Assembly: GCF_900116905.1 (NCBI RefSeq)
Contig: NZ_FPCG01000006.1
Coordinates: forward strand, 62,001-126,000
From: Micrococcus terreus
Lineage (GTDB): Bacteria > Actinomycetota > Actinomycetes > Actinomycetales > Micrococcaceae
Direction: 5' to 3'
DNA length: 64,000 bases
In this document: in pieces, positions 1 through 8,275 of the stretch
Layout of the letters: every line of letters begins with the position of its first letter
How positions within the stretch are numbered: position 1 is the first letter of the stretch
Program-made: the position numbers and the translations under genes
Notes under the pieces: generated by a model
The model's database searches: none
Seen by the model: the letters and a program-made list of their open reading frames with translations, nothing else
Told to the model about the DNA's origin: nothing

Positions 1-60
1 GGCGCCGATGCTCCCCAGATCGAAGTGACCGGGGAGTACGGCGCCGGAGGTGGAGGTCAT
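1..60 (-). CDS. Possible start of an unidentified protein (partial, runs off the left edge)
   Basis: An ATG on the minus strand at 60 opens a frame that stays open to the window edge and reads MTSTSGAVLPGHFDLGSIGA. A GGAGGG stretch sits directly before the ATG, closer than an ideal ribosome site. It lies 31 nt downstream of the SDR gene on the same strand, so it could be the next gene of that operon. Twenty residues are too few to assign a family. Confidence 0.35.
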   Translation of the reverse strand, partial: MTSTSGAVLPGHFDLGSIGA

Positions 61-91
61 CCCTCCATTGTGGTCCAGTGCGGCTGGGCCC

Positions 92-1009
92 TTACGGCGT
101 GGGGTCGCCGCCGTTGGCGTTCAGGGTCTCGCCGATCACGAAGCTGGACTCCGGGGAGGCCAGGAACACGTATGCCGGGGCCATCTCCACGGGCTGGCCG
201 GCACGGCCGATGGGGGCGTCGTGCCCGAACTTCGGCAGCTTCTCCTTGGGCTGGCCGCTGGAGACCTGCAGCACCGTCCACACCGGACCGGGGGCCACCG
301 CATTGACCCGGATGCCCTTCTCGGCGACCTGCTGGGCCAATCCCTTGGTGAAGTTGTTGATGGCGGCCTTGGTGGAGGCGTAGTCCAGCAGGGTCGGCGA
401 GGGGCTGTACGCCTGGATGGAGGTGGTGTTGATGATGGTGCTGCCCGGACCCATGTGGCGCAGGGCCGCGCGCGAGAGGGTGAACATCGAGAGGATGTTG
501 ATCTGGAAGGTGGCGGCGACCTGCTCGTCGGTCAGCTCTTCCAGCGACTCGCTGACCACCTGTTTGCCGGCGTTGTTGACCAGGATGGTCAGGCCGCCCA
601 GCTGCTGCGCGGCGTCATCCACTACGGAGGTGCGGTAGTCCGCGTCCATCAGGTCACCGGGCAGGGCCACGGCCTTCTGACCGGCCTCTTCGATGGCCTT
701 CACCACGCGCTGCGCGTCCTCCTCCTCGGCAGGCAGGTAGGCGATGGCCACGTCAGCACCCTCACGGGCAAAGGCCACGGCGACGGCGGCCCCGATGCCA
801 GAGTCCCCACCGGTCACCAGTGCCTTGGCCCCCTGGAGTCGGCCGGTGCCGACGTAGGAATCCAGGCCGATGTCCGGAACGGGGTCGGTCTTCACGTCCA
901 GCCCAGGCTCGGACTGGTGCTGCTCCGGCGGGGAGACCTTGGGATGGCGGGTGGCCGGGTTGTCCGGGGAGAGCTGGCCGTCAGGGGTGTTCTGTTCATG
1001 CTGGGTCAT
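92..1009 (-). CDS. SDR family oxidoreductase, general-stress-protein-39/YhdF-like
   Basis: A 305-residue short-chain dehydrogenase, about 50 residues longer than a classical SDR because of a hydrophilic N-terminal tail. Visible motifs are the dinucleotide loop TGGDSGIG near residues 66-73, NNAG, and the catalytic YASTK. The long tail and the sequence around the active site resemble the YhdF/YdaD (GSP39) group of NAD(P)-dependent oxidoreductases, which are often stress-induced and of unknown substrate. The ATG at 1009 has no clear ribosome site. A glucose dehydrogenase-like role is possible, but nothing in the sequence fixes the substrate. Confidence 0.85.
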   Translation of the reverse strand: MTQHEQNTPDGQLSPDNPATRHPKVSPPEQHQSEPGLDVKTDPVPDIGLDSYVGTGRLQGAKALVTGGDSGIGAAVAVAFAREGADVAIAYLPAEEEDAQRVVKAIEEAGQKAVALPGDLMDADYRTSVVDDAAQQLGGLTILVNNAGKQVVSESLEELTDEQVAATFQINILSMFTLSRAALRHMGPGSTIINTTSIQAYSPSPTLLDYASTKAAINNFTKGLAQQVAEKGIRVNAVAPGPVWTVLQVSSGQPKEKLPKFGHDAPIGRAGQPVEMAPAYVFLASPESSFVIGETLNANGGDPTP

Positions 1010-1259
1010 GTGCAGAACAGTAGGACGGCGAGCGGGGGGTCCGGCAAGAGGTGTGCGCTCAGGGCTGAGCGGGTGCGACGGCGGACGCGTCCTGCAAGTT
1101 CCGCGGTCAGCAGTTCCTGGTGCGCGGGCTGGCGACGAGGGATTCGTGACCGCCGAACAGAGGGATGCCCCATGCCAACGTGTGGCTGAGATTCCGTGGT
1201 CGAGTCGACGAGTGACCTGTGACTGTCAGCCACACGATGAGACGAGGTGGTGTGGAAGC

Positions 1260-2306
1260 ATGTGGGGCATGAGCTCAACCCCGGACCAGCAGACCGCACA
1301 GACCACCACCGAGCCCGGAACTGCCGGCACTGGCACCCCGGACCGGGTGCTGATCCTCCCGGCGGAGCAGGACCTGACGGGAACTCCGTATGAGCGCGCC
1401 CGGACCCGACCGGAGGAGGCCGCGGCCGCCGTCGGGGGCCAGGTGGTGACCAACTCCTCCGGTGAGCCGAACGGGGACGGAACCGCCACCGCCCTGGTGC
1501 TGGTCAAGCCCATCCCTGTGGACGCGGTGAGCGCGGCGCTGGTGGCCAATCCGCACATCAGCTGGGTGCAGTTCCCGTTCGCCGGGATCGAGAACTACAT
1601 CCCGCTGGTGCGCAGCCGGCCGGACATCGTGTGGACCTCGGCCAAGGGGACCTATGCCCCGCCGGTGGCCGAGCACGCGCTGCTGCTGACCCTGGCGCTG
1701 CTGCGGCACCTGCCCGAGCGGATCCGGGCCACGTCCTGGAGCACGGCCGCCGGACGCAGCCTGGACGGGACGCACGCCGTGGTGGTGGGCGGCGGCGGGA
1801 TCGCGCAGGAGTACATCCGGCTGCTCAAGACCTGGGACACCACGGTGACCGCCGTGCGTCGGCGCGCGGAAGACGTGCCCGGTGCGGACCGGACGGTCAC
1901 CACCGAACAGCTGGACGAGGTGCTGCCCGGTGCCCAGGTGGTGATGATCGCCGCGGCAGCCACGAACCAGACCCGCGGACTGATCGGCGCCGAACAGCTG
2001 GAGCTGATGGACGCGGATGCCGTGCTGGTGAACATCGCCCGCGGGACTCTGGTGGACACCGACGCCGTGGTGCGGGCCCTGGCCGAGGGGAAGATCCTGG
2101 GCTACGGAACCGACGTCACCGACCCCGAGCCGCTGCCGGACGGCCACCCGCTGTGGGACGAGCCCCGGTGCATCATCACCCCGCACACCGCCGACACCCC
2201 GGAGATGTGCATTCCCCTGCTGAACGCCCGCATCGAACGGAACCTGCAGGCCCGGGCCGAGGGACGCGAGCTCGAGGGACTGGTGGATGTAGAGGGCGGG
2301 TACTGA
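1260..2306 (+). CDS. D-isomer-specific 2-hydroxyacid dehydrogenase family protein
   Basis: About 348 residues. It has a glycine-rich NAD-binding loop (GGGGIAQEY) and the family catalytic triad: Arg in NIARGTLVD, Glu in the DVTDPEPLP region and His in ITPHTA. Enzymes of this family reduce 2-oxoacids or oxidise D-2-hydroxyacids with NAD(P). The N-terminal substrate domain is divergent, so the substrate cannot be named. An ATG at 1260 has a GAGGTGG site 9 nt upstream; a second ATG at 1269 is also possible. The long open frame upstream of 1260 looks like antisense of the SDR gene plus spacer and is excluded. Confidence 0.82.
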   Translation: MWGMSSTPDQQTAQTTTEPGTAGTGTPDRVLILPAEQDLTGTPYERARTRPEEAAAAVGGQVVTNSSGEPNGDGTATALVLVKPIPVDAVSAALVANPHISWVQFPFAGIENYIPLVRSRPDIVWTSAKGTYAPPVAEHALLLTLALLRHLPERIRATSWSTAAGRSLDGTHAVVVGGGGIAQEYIRLLKTWDTTVTAVRRRAEDVPGADRTVTTEQLDEVLPGAQVVMIAAAATNQTRGLIGAEQLELMDADAVLVNIARGTLVDTDAVVRALAEGKILGYGTDVTDPEPLPDGHPLWDEPRCIITPHTADTPEMCIPLLNARIERNLQARAEGRELEGLVDVEGGY

Positions 2307-2377
2307 CGGGCCAGAGACCGTAAGCGGCTGCCCCGACGATTGTGCTGGGTCCGACCGCCAGATTCCGCAGATCACCG

Positions 2378-2383
2378 TAGGCT
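2378..2383 (+). promoter_or_regulatory. Putative -10 box TAGGCT of a leaderless promoter (glutaminase gene)
   Basis: TAGGCT lies 7 nt before the ATG at 2391 and there is no convincing Shine-Dalgarno sequence. A transcript starting 6-8 nt after the -10 box would begin at or beside the start codon. The same arrangement recurs at many genes in this window. Confidence 0.5.
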
Positions 2384-2390
2384 GGGATGC

Positions 2391-4298
2391 ATGGAGTTCC
2401 CTGTGCAGATCTATCTCGACCGACTGGCCCGTGACATGCGAGAGGTCGAGGGTGGGACCCCGTATCAGGGGATCCCAGCCACCGCCGAGATGGACCCTGC
2501 CCTGTACGGCGTCTCCCTGACCACGGTGGACGGCCACAGCTACGCCGCCGGGGACTCCGACCACCTCTTCTCACTGCAGTCCATCTCCAAGGCCCTGACC
2601 TACGGCATGGCTCTGGATGACCTGGGCACCGAGGATGTCCTGGCCAAGATCGACGTGGAGCCATCCGGCGACCCGTTCAATGAGATCTCCCTGCAGTCAG
2701 GCACCGGCCGGCCGGACAACCCCATGATCAATGCCGGCGCCATCGCCACCACCTCCCTGATCAAGGGCCGCGGCGGACGTGACCGGATGGGCCGGATCCT
2801 GATGACCTTCTCAGCCGCTGCCGGGCGCGAACTGAAGGTCTCCGAGCAGGTCTTCCGCTCCGAGGACCGCACCGGACACCGCAACAGGGCCATGGCCTGG
2901 CTGCTGCGCTCCTTCGACATCATCGAGTCCGACCCGGAGCCGATCGTCCAGGACTACTTCCGCCAGTGCTCGGTGATGGTCACCGCCGAGGACCTGTCCA
3001 TGATGGCCGCCACCCTGGCCAACCAGGGGGTGAACCCGGCCTCCGGTGAGCGCGTGTTCACCCCGCACACCGTGCGGTGGATGCTCTCCGTCATGTCCAC
3101 CTGCGGCATGTACGACGACGCCGGCACCTGGGCGATCGAGGTCGGCCTCCCGGCCAAGTCAGGTGTGGGCGGCGGAGTGCTGGTGGTGGTGCCCGGACAG
3201 CTGGGCATCGGCGTCTTCTCCCCGCCCCTGGACGAGCACGGCACCTCGGTGCGCGGCGCGCAGACCGTGCGCCAGCTGGCCGACGACCTGGGCCTGCACT
3301 ACAGCGATGCCCCACCGGTGGGCCGGTCCACCATCCGCTCTGACTACCGCCTGGCCGACACCCCGTCCGGCGTCCCGCGCACCCCGGAGGCCACCCAGGC
3401 GCTGGAGACTCACGGGCAGATGTGCCGGATCCTGGAGCTCGGCGGGGACATGGGGTTCGCCGAGACCGAGACGCTGGCCCGCGTGGTGGTCGAGACTGAC
3501 GAGACCGATCCATCCACCGAGATGGTGATGCTGGACCTGCGCAAGGTGGACGACTTCGGCCGTGCCGCCGTGGCCATCTTCGCCCGCCTGATCCGCGAGC
3601 TGCTCAGCTCCGGCACGGACGTGATCCTGGTGGATGAGGAGGACGCCCTGACCCAGCGCGTACTGGAGCGGGCGGCGAGCTCCGGTGAGGGCGCCCTGCC
3701 GGACCCACTCTCACCGGAGGAGGACCGCCGGGCCGCACTGCGTGACGCCGAGTCCACCACTGCCGAGTTCCAGCTCTTCCTGACGCGTGCCCAGGCCGTG
3801 GAGTGGGCCGAGCACCGCATCCTGGCCCGTCACGCCCCGGACCTGCTCCCCGCGAACGCGCAGCAGCCACTGACCTCCTCGGTCATGCAGATGATGTCCC
3901 CGGCCGACGCCGAGCAGCTCTCCGTCTTCCTGGAGCCGCGCACCTACAAGCCCGGCCAGGTCATCCGCCGTGCGGGTCAGCCCTTCGGCGGGATCTACTT
4001 CATCACCTCCGGTCAGGTGGAGCTGACCGGGCAGGGTTCGGGCAAGCGCCGCTACCGCCAGGTCTTCCTCTCCCCCGGCATGACCTTCGGGGAGATCGCC
4101 CTGGGCCAGGCCGGCCGGCAGCTCTCCACCGTGCGCGCCGTGGGTGAGGTGACCACCCAGGTGCTGACCGCCCAGCTGATCTCCGCCCTGGAGGAGACCG
4201 ACCCGCAGCTGGCCATCAAGCTCTGGTCGGCGCTGGCCCGTGACGCATACACCATGGTGGAGCAGGCGTTCCGGGAGACCGGCGCGCGGGACAGCTGA
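2391..4298 (+). CDS. glsA: Glutaminase A fused to STAS and cyclic-nucleotide-binding domains
   Basis: 635 residues in three parts. Residues 1 to about 305 form a serine-dependent glutaminase (glutamine to glutamate plus ammonia), with the beta-lactamase-like S64-I-S-K67 nucleophile motif and NPMINAGAIA. Residues about 340-440 look like a STAS domain. Residues about 506-605 match a cyclic-nucleotide-binding (Crp-type) fold, including FGEIAL followed by Arg and the T-V-R-A end of the phosphate cassette. Typical bacterial GlsA is only about 310 residues. The extra domains suggest allosteric or partner control of glutamine breakdown, which is an inference. The ATG at 2391 was chosen because family similarity starts there and a -10 box precedes it. 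A PucR regulator follows by 14 nt. Confidence 0.9.
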   Translation: MEFPVQIYLDRLARDMREVEGGTPYQGIPATAEMDPALYGVSLTTVDGHSYAAGDSDHLFSLQSISKALTYGMALDDLGTEDVLAKIDVEPSGDPFNEISLQSGTGRPDNPMINAGAIATTSLIKGRGGRDRMGRILMTFSAAAGRELKVSEQVFRSEDRTGHRNRAMAWLLRSFDIIESDPEPIVQDYFRQCSVMVTAEDLSMMAATLANQGVNPASGERVFTPHTVRWMLSVMSTCGMYDDAGTWAIEVGLPAKSGVGGGVLVVVPGQLGIGVFSPPLDEHGTSVRGAQTVRQLADDLGLHYSDAPPVGRSTIRSDYRLADTPSGVPRTPEATQALETHGQMCRILELGGDMGFAETETLARVVVETDETDPSTEMVMLDLRKVDDFGRAAVAIFARLIRELLSSGTDVILVDEEDALTQRVLERAASSGEGALPDPLSPEEDRRAALRDAESTTAEFQLFLTRAQAVEWAEHRILARHAPDLLPANAQQPLTSSVMQMMSPADAEQLSVFLEPRTYKPGQVIRRAGQPFGGIYFITSGQVELTGQGSGKRRYRQVFLSPGMTFGEIALGQAGRQLSTVRAVGEVTTQVLTAQLISALEETDPQLAIKLWSALARDAYTMVEQAFRETGARDS

Positions 4299-4312
4299 CC
4301 GGCGGCCCACCG

Positions 4313-5581
4313 GTGAGCACTGACGCCACGGCGCCGTCCGCGCTGCCGACGATCCTCTCCCGTTTCGACGCCCGCGCCGAACAGGTGGGACACCGCCTGG
4401 CGGAGGTCTACCAGGGCGAGGTGCTGGAGTACCGGTCATTGGCCGAAGCCGCCGTGGACCAGGACGTGGCCCCGCTGATGGTGCACAAGGTGCGTCAGAT
4501 GCTCGAGTCCCTGGCCCGCGGGGTCCCTCCCACCGAGGAGGACCTGCAGCTCAACGCCGACGCCGCCGCGCGCCGCTTCCACCAGGGGGTTCCGCTCCCC
4601 GCTGTCCTGCGGGCCTACCGTCTGCGCGGCCGCACGGTCTGGTCCGAGCTGCAGGACTGCGCCGATCGGGAGGACCCCGCCCACCTGTCCGCTCTGCTGC
4701 AGCTGGCCGGGGCGCTGATGGAGTACATGGACCTGATGTCCTCGGCGGTCACCCAGGCGTACCTGGAGGAGCAGTCCGGTCTGCGTCGCAGCCGCTCTGT
4801 GCTGCCGCGCGAGGTGCTCGAGTCCCTGCTGAGCGGACGGATGTCCCGGCAGGCCAAGGACCGGGTCTTGGACGCCCTGGAGTACCAGGACCTCGACGTC
4901 GGCGGCTCGGCTCAGCATGCGGTGGTCACCTTCCGCAGGCGTCCGGCTCAGGCCGAGCCCGCTGGGCCCGGGGCGGCACTGGATGTCACCCGGGAGCATC
5001 TGCTCACTGACCTTCCTGGAACATCCCGACGACGGCGCGGCCTGGTGGGCCTGCGCGAGGACGAGGTGGTGTGGATCGTCGAGTGCGTCGCGGACAGCGG
5101 GGAGCTGCGACCGGCCATTACCGCCGCCCTGGCTGAGTTGCCGGGCTTCGTGGCGGGGCTGGGCTCGCACGGGAGCGGACTGGAGCACGTGGCGGTCAGC
5201 CACCGGCAGGCCCATGCGGCCGCGGGGATCGCCCTGTCCTCCCCGGACGCCGGGCCACTGCTGACCCACCGGGACGTGCTGCTGGATCTGGTGATCTCCC
5301 AGGGCACCGATGCCGCCGGGCTGGTGGAGTCCACCATCGGTCCGCTGGCGGACTACGACCGCGAGCACGGCACGGACCTGGTGGGCACGCTGAAGGCCTA
5401 CCTGGACCACCGCTTCCACGCCGCCGGAGCCGCCACGGACCTGCAGGTCCGGCCCAACACGGTCTTCTACCGGCTGGAGCGGATCGGGCAGATCAGCGGT
5501 CATGACCCGATGACCCCGGACGGCCTGCTCATGCTCTCCCTGGGGATCAAGGCGCTGCGACTGCGCGGTCCCTCCGATTGA
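4313..5581 (+). CDS. PucR/CdaR-type transcriptional regulator
   Basis: 422 residues, GTG start. The C-terminus (about 345-415) carries the PucR helix-turn-helix: LVGTLKAYLDH, then VRPNTVFYRLERIGQISG. The N-terminal part is helical (RsbRD-like) and the middle resembles the GGDEF-like fold usual in this family. PucR proteins commonly activate adjacent catabolic genes. Here the gene sits 14 nt after glutaminase and 79 nt before a CoA-transferase/acyl-CoA dehydrogenase pair, so it probably controls that pair. The effector is unknown. Confidence 0.85.
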   Translation: MSTDATAPSALPTILSRFDARAEQVGHRLAEVYQGEVLEYRSLAEAAVDQDVAPLMVHKVRQMLESLARGVPPTEEDLQLNADAAARRFHQGVPLPAVLRAYRLRGRTVWSELQDCADREDPAHLSALLQLAGALMEYMDLMSSAVTQAYLEEQSGLRRSRSVLPREVLESLLSGRMSRQAKDRVLDALEYQDLDVGGSAQHAVVTFRRRPAQAEPAGPGAALDVTREHLLTDLPGTSRRRRGLVGLREDEVVWIVECVADSGELRPAITAALAELPGFVAGLGSHGSGLEHVAVSHRQAHAAAGIALSSPDAGPLLTHRDVLLDLVISQGTDAAGLVESTIGPLADYDREHGTDLVGTLKAYLDHRFHAAGAATDLQVRPNTVFYRLERIGQISGHDPMTPDGLLMLSLGIKALRLRGPSD

Positions 5582-5646
5582 CGATTCGTCAACGCCCAAC
5601 CCCCAGGTCTGATCTTTCGCCCGTTCTGCCCAGACACCGGCCCCTC

Positions 5647-5652
5647 TAGGCT
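5647..5652 (+). promoter_or_regulatory. Putative -10 box TAGGCT upstream of the CoA-transferase gene
   Basis: TAGGCT lies 8 nt before the ATG at 5661. There is no good Shine-Dalgarno sequence, so transcription is probably leaderless or nearly so. It suggests the CoA-transferase/dehydrogenase pair has its own promoter, separate from the PucR gene. Confidence 0.48.
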
Positions 5653-5660
5653 GAGGTTCC

Positions 5661-6848
5661 ATGACCCCTGATGCCCAGAGCACCCCGGACAGCCGTGCCT
5701 CGCTGGACCCTCTCCCGCTGGACGGGATCGTGGTGGCCGACTTCTCCCGCGTGCTGGCAGGACCGCTGGCGACCATGACCCTGGCCGACCTCGGAGCCCG
5801 CGTGATCAAGGTCGAACGCCCGGAGACCGGAGATGACACTCGGTCCTGGTCGCCGCCGCAGTCCCCCACCGGTGCCACCTACTTCGAGTCGGTGAACCGC
5901 AACAAGGAGTCCGTCTGCCTGAACCTGACCGATGCGCAGGACCGTGAGCTGGCCCTGAAGCTGGCCGAGCGCGCTGACGTCCTGGTGGAGAACTTCAAGC
6001 CTGGCGGGCTGGCTGCTCTGGGCCTGGGCTACGAGGAGCTCTCCGCCCGTAACCCGGGTCTCATCTACGCCTCGATCTCCGGGTTCGGAGACGCCGGCGG
6101 AGCGGATCTGCCCGGGTACGACTTCATCGTCCAGGCCGCCGGTGGCCTGATGAGCATCACCGGCCCGGAGGAATCCCCGTACAAGGCCGGAGTGGCCCTG
6201 GTGGACGTGCTCACCGCCAAGGACACCACCATCTCCATCCTCGCCGCCCTGCGTCACCGCCAGAGCACCGGCCGTGGCACTCACCTGAAGCTCAACCTGC
6301 TCTCCTCCCTGCAGGGCGCCCTGGCCAACCAGGGCCAGGCCTGGCTCGGCGCCGGCAAGCTGCCTGCCCGCATGGGCAACGACCACCCCTCGATCGTCCC
6401 GTACCAGCTGTTGGAGTGCGCCGACGGACCGCTGGCCGTGGCGATCGGCAACGACGGCCAGTTCCACCGCTTCGCCCAGGAGCTCGGCGTCCCTGAACTG
6501 GCCGAGGACGAACGCTTCTCCACCAACCCCCAGCGCGTGGCCTACCGCGAGGAGCTCATCCCACTGCTGGAACAGGCCCTGTCCGCCCGGCCCGCTGAAC
6601 AGTGGCGTGATGCCCTGCTGGCCGCCCAGCTGCCGTGCGGGCTGGTCGCCGGGATCGACGGCGGTGTGGAGCTGGCCGAAGACCTCGGCCTGGAGCCGAC
6701 CGTCGAGGTCACCGACCGTTCCGGCGCCACCGTGGGCCGCCAGTTCCGCCACCCAGCCCAATGGGAACCGGCACTGGCCCACCCGCGGTTGGCGCCGCCG
6801 TCGTTGGGTGAAGACACCGACGCCGTGGTGCGCTGGCTGACCGACTGA
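5661..6848 (+). CDS. CaiB/BaiF family III CoA-transferase, probable glutarate CoA-transferase
   Basis: 395 residues. The family III fold is recognisable from DFSRVLAGPLATMTLADLGA at the N-terminus, NFKPG, and the stretch around the expected catalytic Asp (about D182 in VALVDVLTAKD). The partner gene 49 nt downstream looks like glutaryl-CoA dehydrogenase. In mammals the equivalent CoA-transferase (SUGCT) makes glutaryl-CoA from glutarate and feeds GCDH, so a glutarate-activating role is the best inference. The family is broad, and oxalate, carnitine or other acids cannot be excluded. Confidence 0.85.
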   Translation: MTPDAQSTPDSRASLDPLPLDGIVVADFSRVLAGPLATMTLADLGARVIKVERPETGDDTRSWSPPQSPTGATYFESVNRNKESVCLNLTDAQDRELALKLAERADVLVENFKPGGLAALGLGYEELSARNPGLIYASISGFGDAGGADLPGYDFIVQAAGGLMSITGPEESPYKAGVALVDVLTAKDTTISILAALRHRQSTGRGTHLKLNLLSSLQGALANQGQAWLGAGKLPARMGNDHPSIVPYQLLECADGPLAVAIGNDGQFHRFAQELGVPELAEDERFSTNPQRVAYREELIPLLEQALSARPAEQWRDALLAAQLPCGLVAGIDGGVELAEDLGLEPTVEVTDRSGATVGRQFRHPAQWEPALAHPRLAPPSLGEDTDAVVRWLTD

Positions 6849-6897
6849 ACCCCATACCTCCCCTGAACCTCCCTGCCCCTGACCGAAAGGACCCACC

Positions 6898-8145
6898 ATG
6901 ACCTCCCCCACCTCCACTCCTCGTTCTCAGGACTCCGATTCGTTCCTGGGGGCGGTGGATCTGACTGGCCTGGATGGGCTGTTCTCTGCTGAGGAGAAGC
7001 AGACGGCGTTGAAGGTGCGGGGGCTGGTGGATGAGCTGATCCGTCCGAACATCGCCCGCTGGTACGAGGAGGCGGTCTTCCCCACCGAGATCATCCCGGA
7101 GCTGGGCAAACTGGGCGTGCTGGGCATGCACCTGGACGGGTACGGATGCGCCGGACGTTCGGCGGTGGAGTACGGGCTGGCCGCCCAGGAGCTGGAGGCC
7201 GGAGACTCCGGTCTGCGCACCTTCGTCTCCGTGCAGGGCTCGTTGGCGATGTCCGCCATCCACAAGCACGGCTCCGAGGAGCAGAAGAACCAGTGGCTGC
7301 CGGCCATGGCCGCCGGTGAGGCGATCGGCTGCTTCGGGCTGACCGAGCCCACCGCCGGCTCCGACCCGGCTTCCATGCTCACCACCGCCAGGCAGGAGCC
7401 GGGCGGGGATTGGGTGCTCAACGGGTCCAAGCGGTGGATCGGGCTGGCCTCCCTGGCTGATGTGGCCATCATCTGGGCCCAGACCGAAGACCACGGCAAC
7501 GGGCGTGGGGTCCGCGGGTTCGTGGTGCCCACCGACACCCCCGGGTTCCGGGCCGAGGTGATCAACGCCAAGCTCTCCATGCGCGCCTCCGTGCAGTGCG
7601 AGATCCACCTGGAGGATGTCCGCCTGCCGGAGTCTGCGATGCTCCCGGCCGACTCGGCTGTGGGGCTCAAGGGCCCGTTCCAGTGCCTGAACGAGGCCCG
7701 GTACGGGATCATCTGGGGCGTGATGGGCGCCGCCCGGGACTCGTTCAACACTGTGTTGGACTACACCCTGGGCCGCACCCAGTTCGGCCACCGGCTCGCC
7801 GGGTTCCAGCTGACCCAGGCCAAGCTGGCGGACATGGCCGTGGCCATCAACAAGGGCTACCTGCTGGCCCACCAGATCGGGCGCACCAAGGACGGGGTGC
7901 TGCCCGGGACCGTGACCCCGGCGATGATCTCCACCGGCAAGCTGGACAACTGCCGAGTGGCCATCGAGATCTCCCGCGAGGCCCGCGAGATGCTCGGCGG
8001 CAACGGGATCACCCTGGAGCACTCACCACTGCGCCACGCCAACAACCTGGAGTCCGTGCGCACCTACGAAGGCACCGACGAAGTCCACCAGCTCACCATC
8101 GGCCGCACCCTCACCGGCATCGGCGCCTTCACCCCCACCGCCTGA
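6898..8145 (+). CDS. gcdH: Acyl-CoA dehydrogenase, glutaryl-CoA dehydrogenase-like
   Basis: 415 residues. It has the FAD acyl-CoA dehydrogenase signature CFGLTEPTAGSDP and the C-terminal YEGTDEVHQLTIGRTLTG, where the Glu after Tyr is the catalytic base in glutaryl-CoA dehydrogenases. The enzyme oxidises and decarboxylates glutaryl-CoA to crotonyl-CoA, passing electrons to ETF. GAAAGGA precedes the ATG. It is probably cotranscribed with the CoA-transferase upstream. A strong hairpin follows the stop. Confidence 0.85.
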   Translation: MTSPTSTPRSQDSDSFLGAVDLTGLDGLFSAEEKQTALKVRGLVDELIRPNIARWYEEAVFPTEIIPELGKLGVLGMHLDGYGCAGRSAVEYGLAAQELEAGDSGLRTFVSVQGSLAMSAIHKHGSEEQKNQWLPAMAAGEAIGCFGLTEPTAGSDPASMLTTARQEPGGDWVLNGSKRWIGLASLADVAIIWAQTEDHGNGRGVRGFVVPTDTPGFRAEVINAKLSMRASVQCEIHLEDVRLPESAMLPADSAVGLKGPFQCLNEARYGIIWGVMGAARDSFNTVLDYTLGRTQFGHRLAGFQLTQAKLADMAVAINKGYLLAHQIGRTKDGVLPGTVTPAMISTGKLDNCRVAIEISREAREMLGGNGITLEHSPLRHANNLESVRTYEGTDEVHQLTIGRTLTGIGAFTPTA

Positions 8146-8151
8146 GTGCTG

Positions 8152-8210
8152 ACACCGAACCGGCCGGGCCGCATCACGTGTACGACGGATGCGGCCCGGT
8201 TCGGCGTGTC
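8152..8210 (+). terminator. Strong hairpin after the glutaryl-CoA dehydrogenase-like gene
   Basis: ACACCGAACCGG and CGGGCCGCAT pair with ATGCGGCCCG and GTTCGGCGTGT across a short loop, giving a stem of about 22 bp with one bulge. It begins 6 nt after the stop codon, so it probably ends the upstream transcript. Its right half lies inside the 61-bp palindromic element at 8173-8233, so two alternative structures are possible. Confidence 0.6.
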
Positions 8211-8233
8211 CCTGTCTGCATCGTTCACGTGAT
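8173..8233. repeat. 61-bp palindromic element, type A, copy 1
   Basis: It starts ATCACGTG and ends CACGTGAT, with inverted ends of about 13 bp (ATCACGTGTACGA against ATCACGTGAACGA). It matches the element at 9900-9960 at 52 of 61 positions, same length and orientation. The two copies bracket a single gene. The length and the ATCACGTG ends are shared with the elements near 19.1 and 20.5 kb. Confidence 0.75.
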
Positions 8234-8275
8234 CAGACCGTGGGTGACTGCACCAGGGGCTCGGCAGATCCCCCT

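Noticed and set aside
50-1189. 379-codon open frame at the left end
   Set aside because: Antisense of the SDR gene, which has clear catalytic motifs; the frame itself shows none.
1010-1259. Possible small gene between the SDR and hydroxyacid dehydrogenase genes
   Set aside because: The frames are extensions or antisense of neighbours and have no ribosome site; it is likely just the divergent promoter region.
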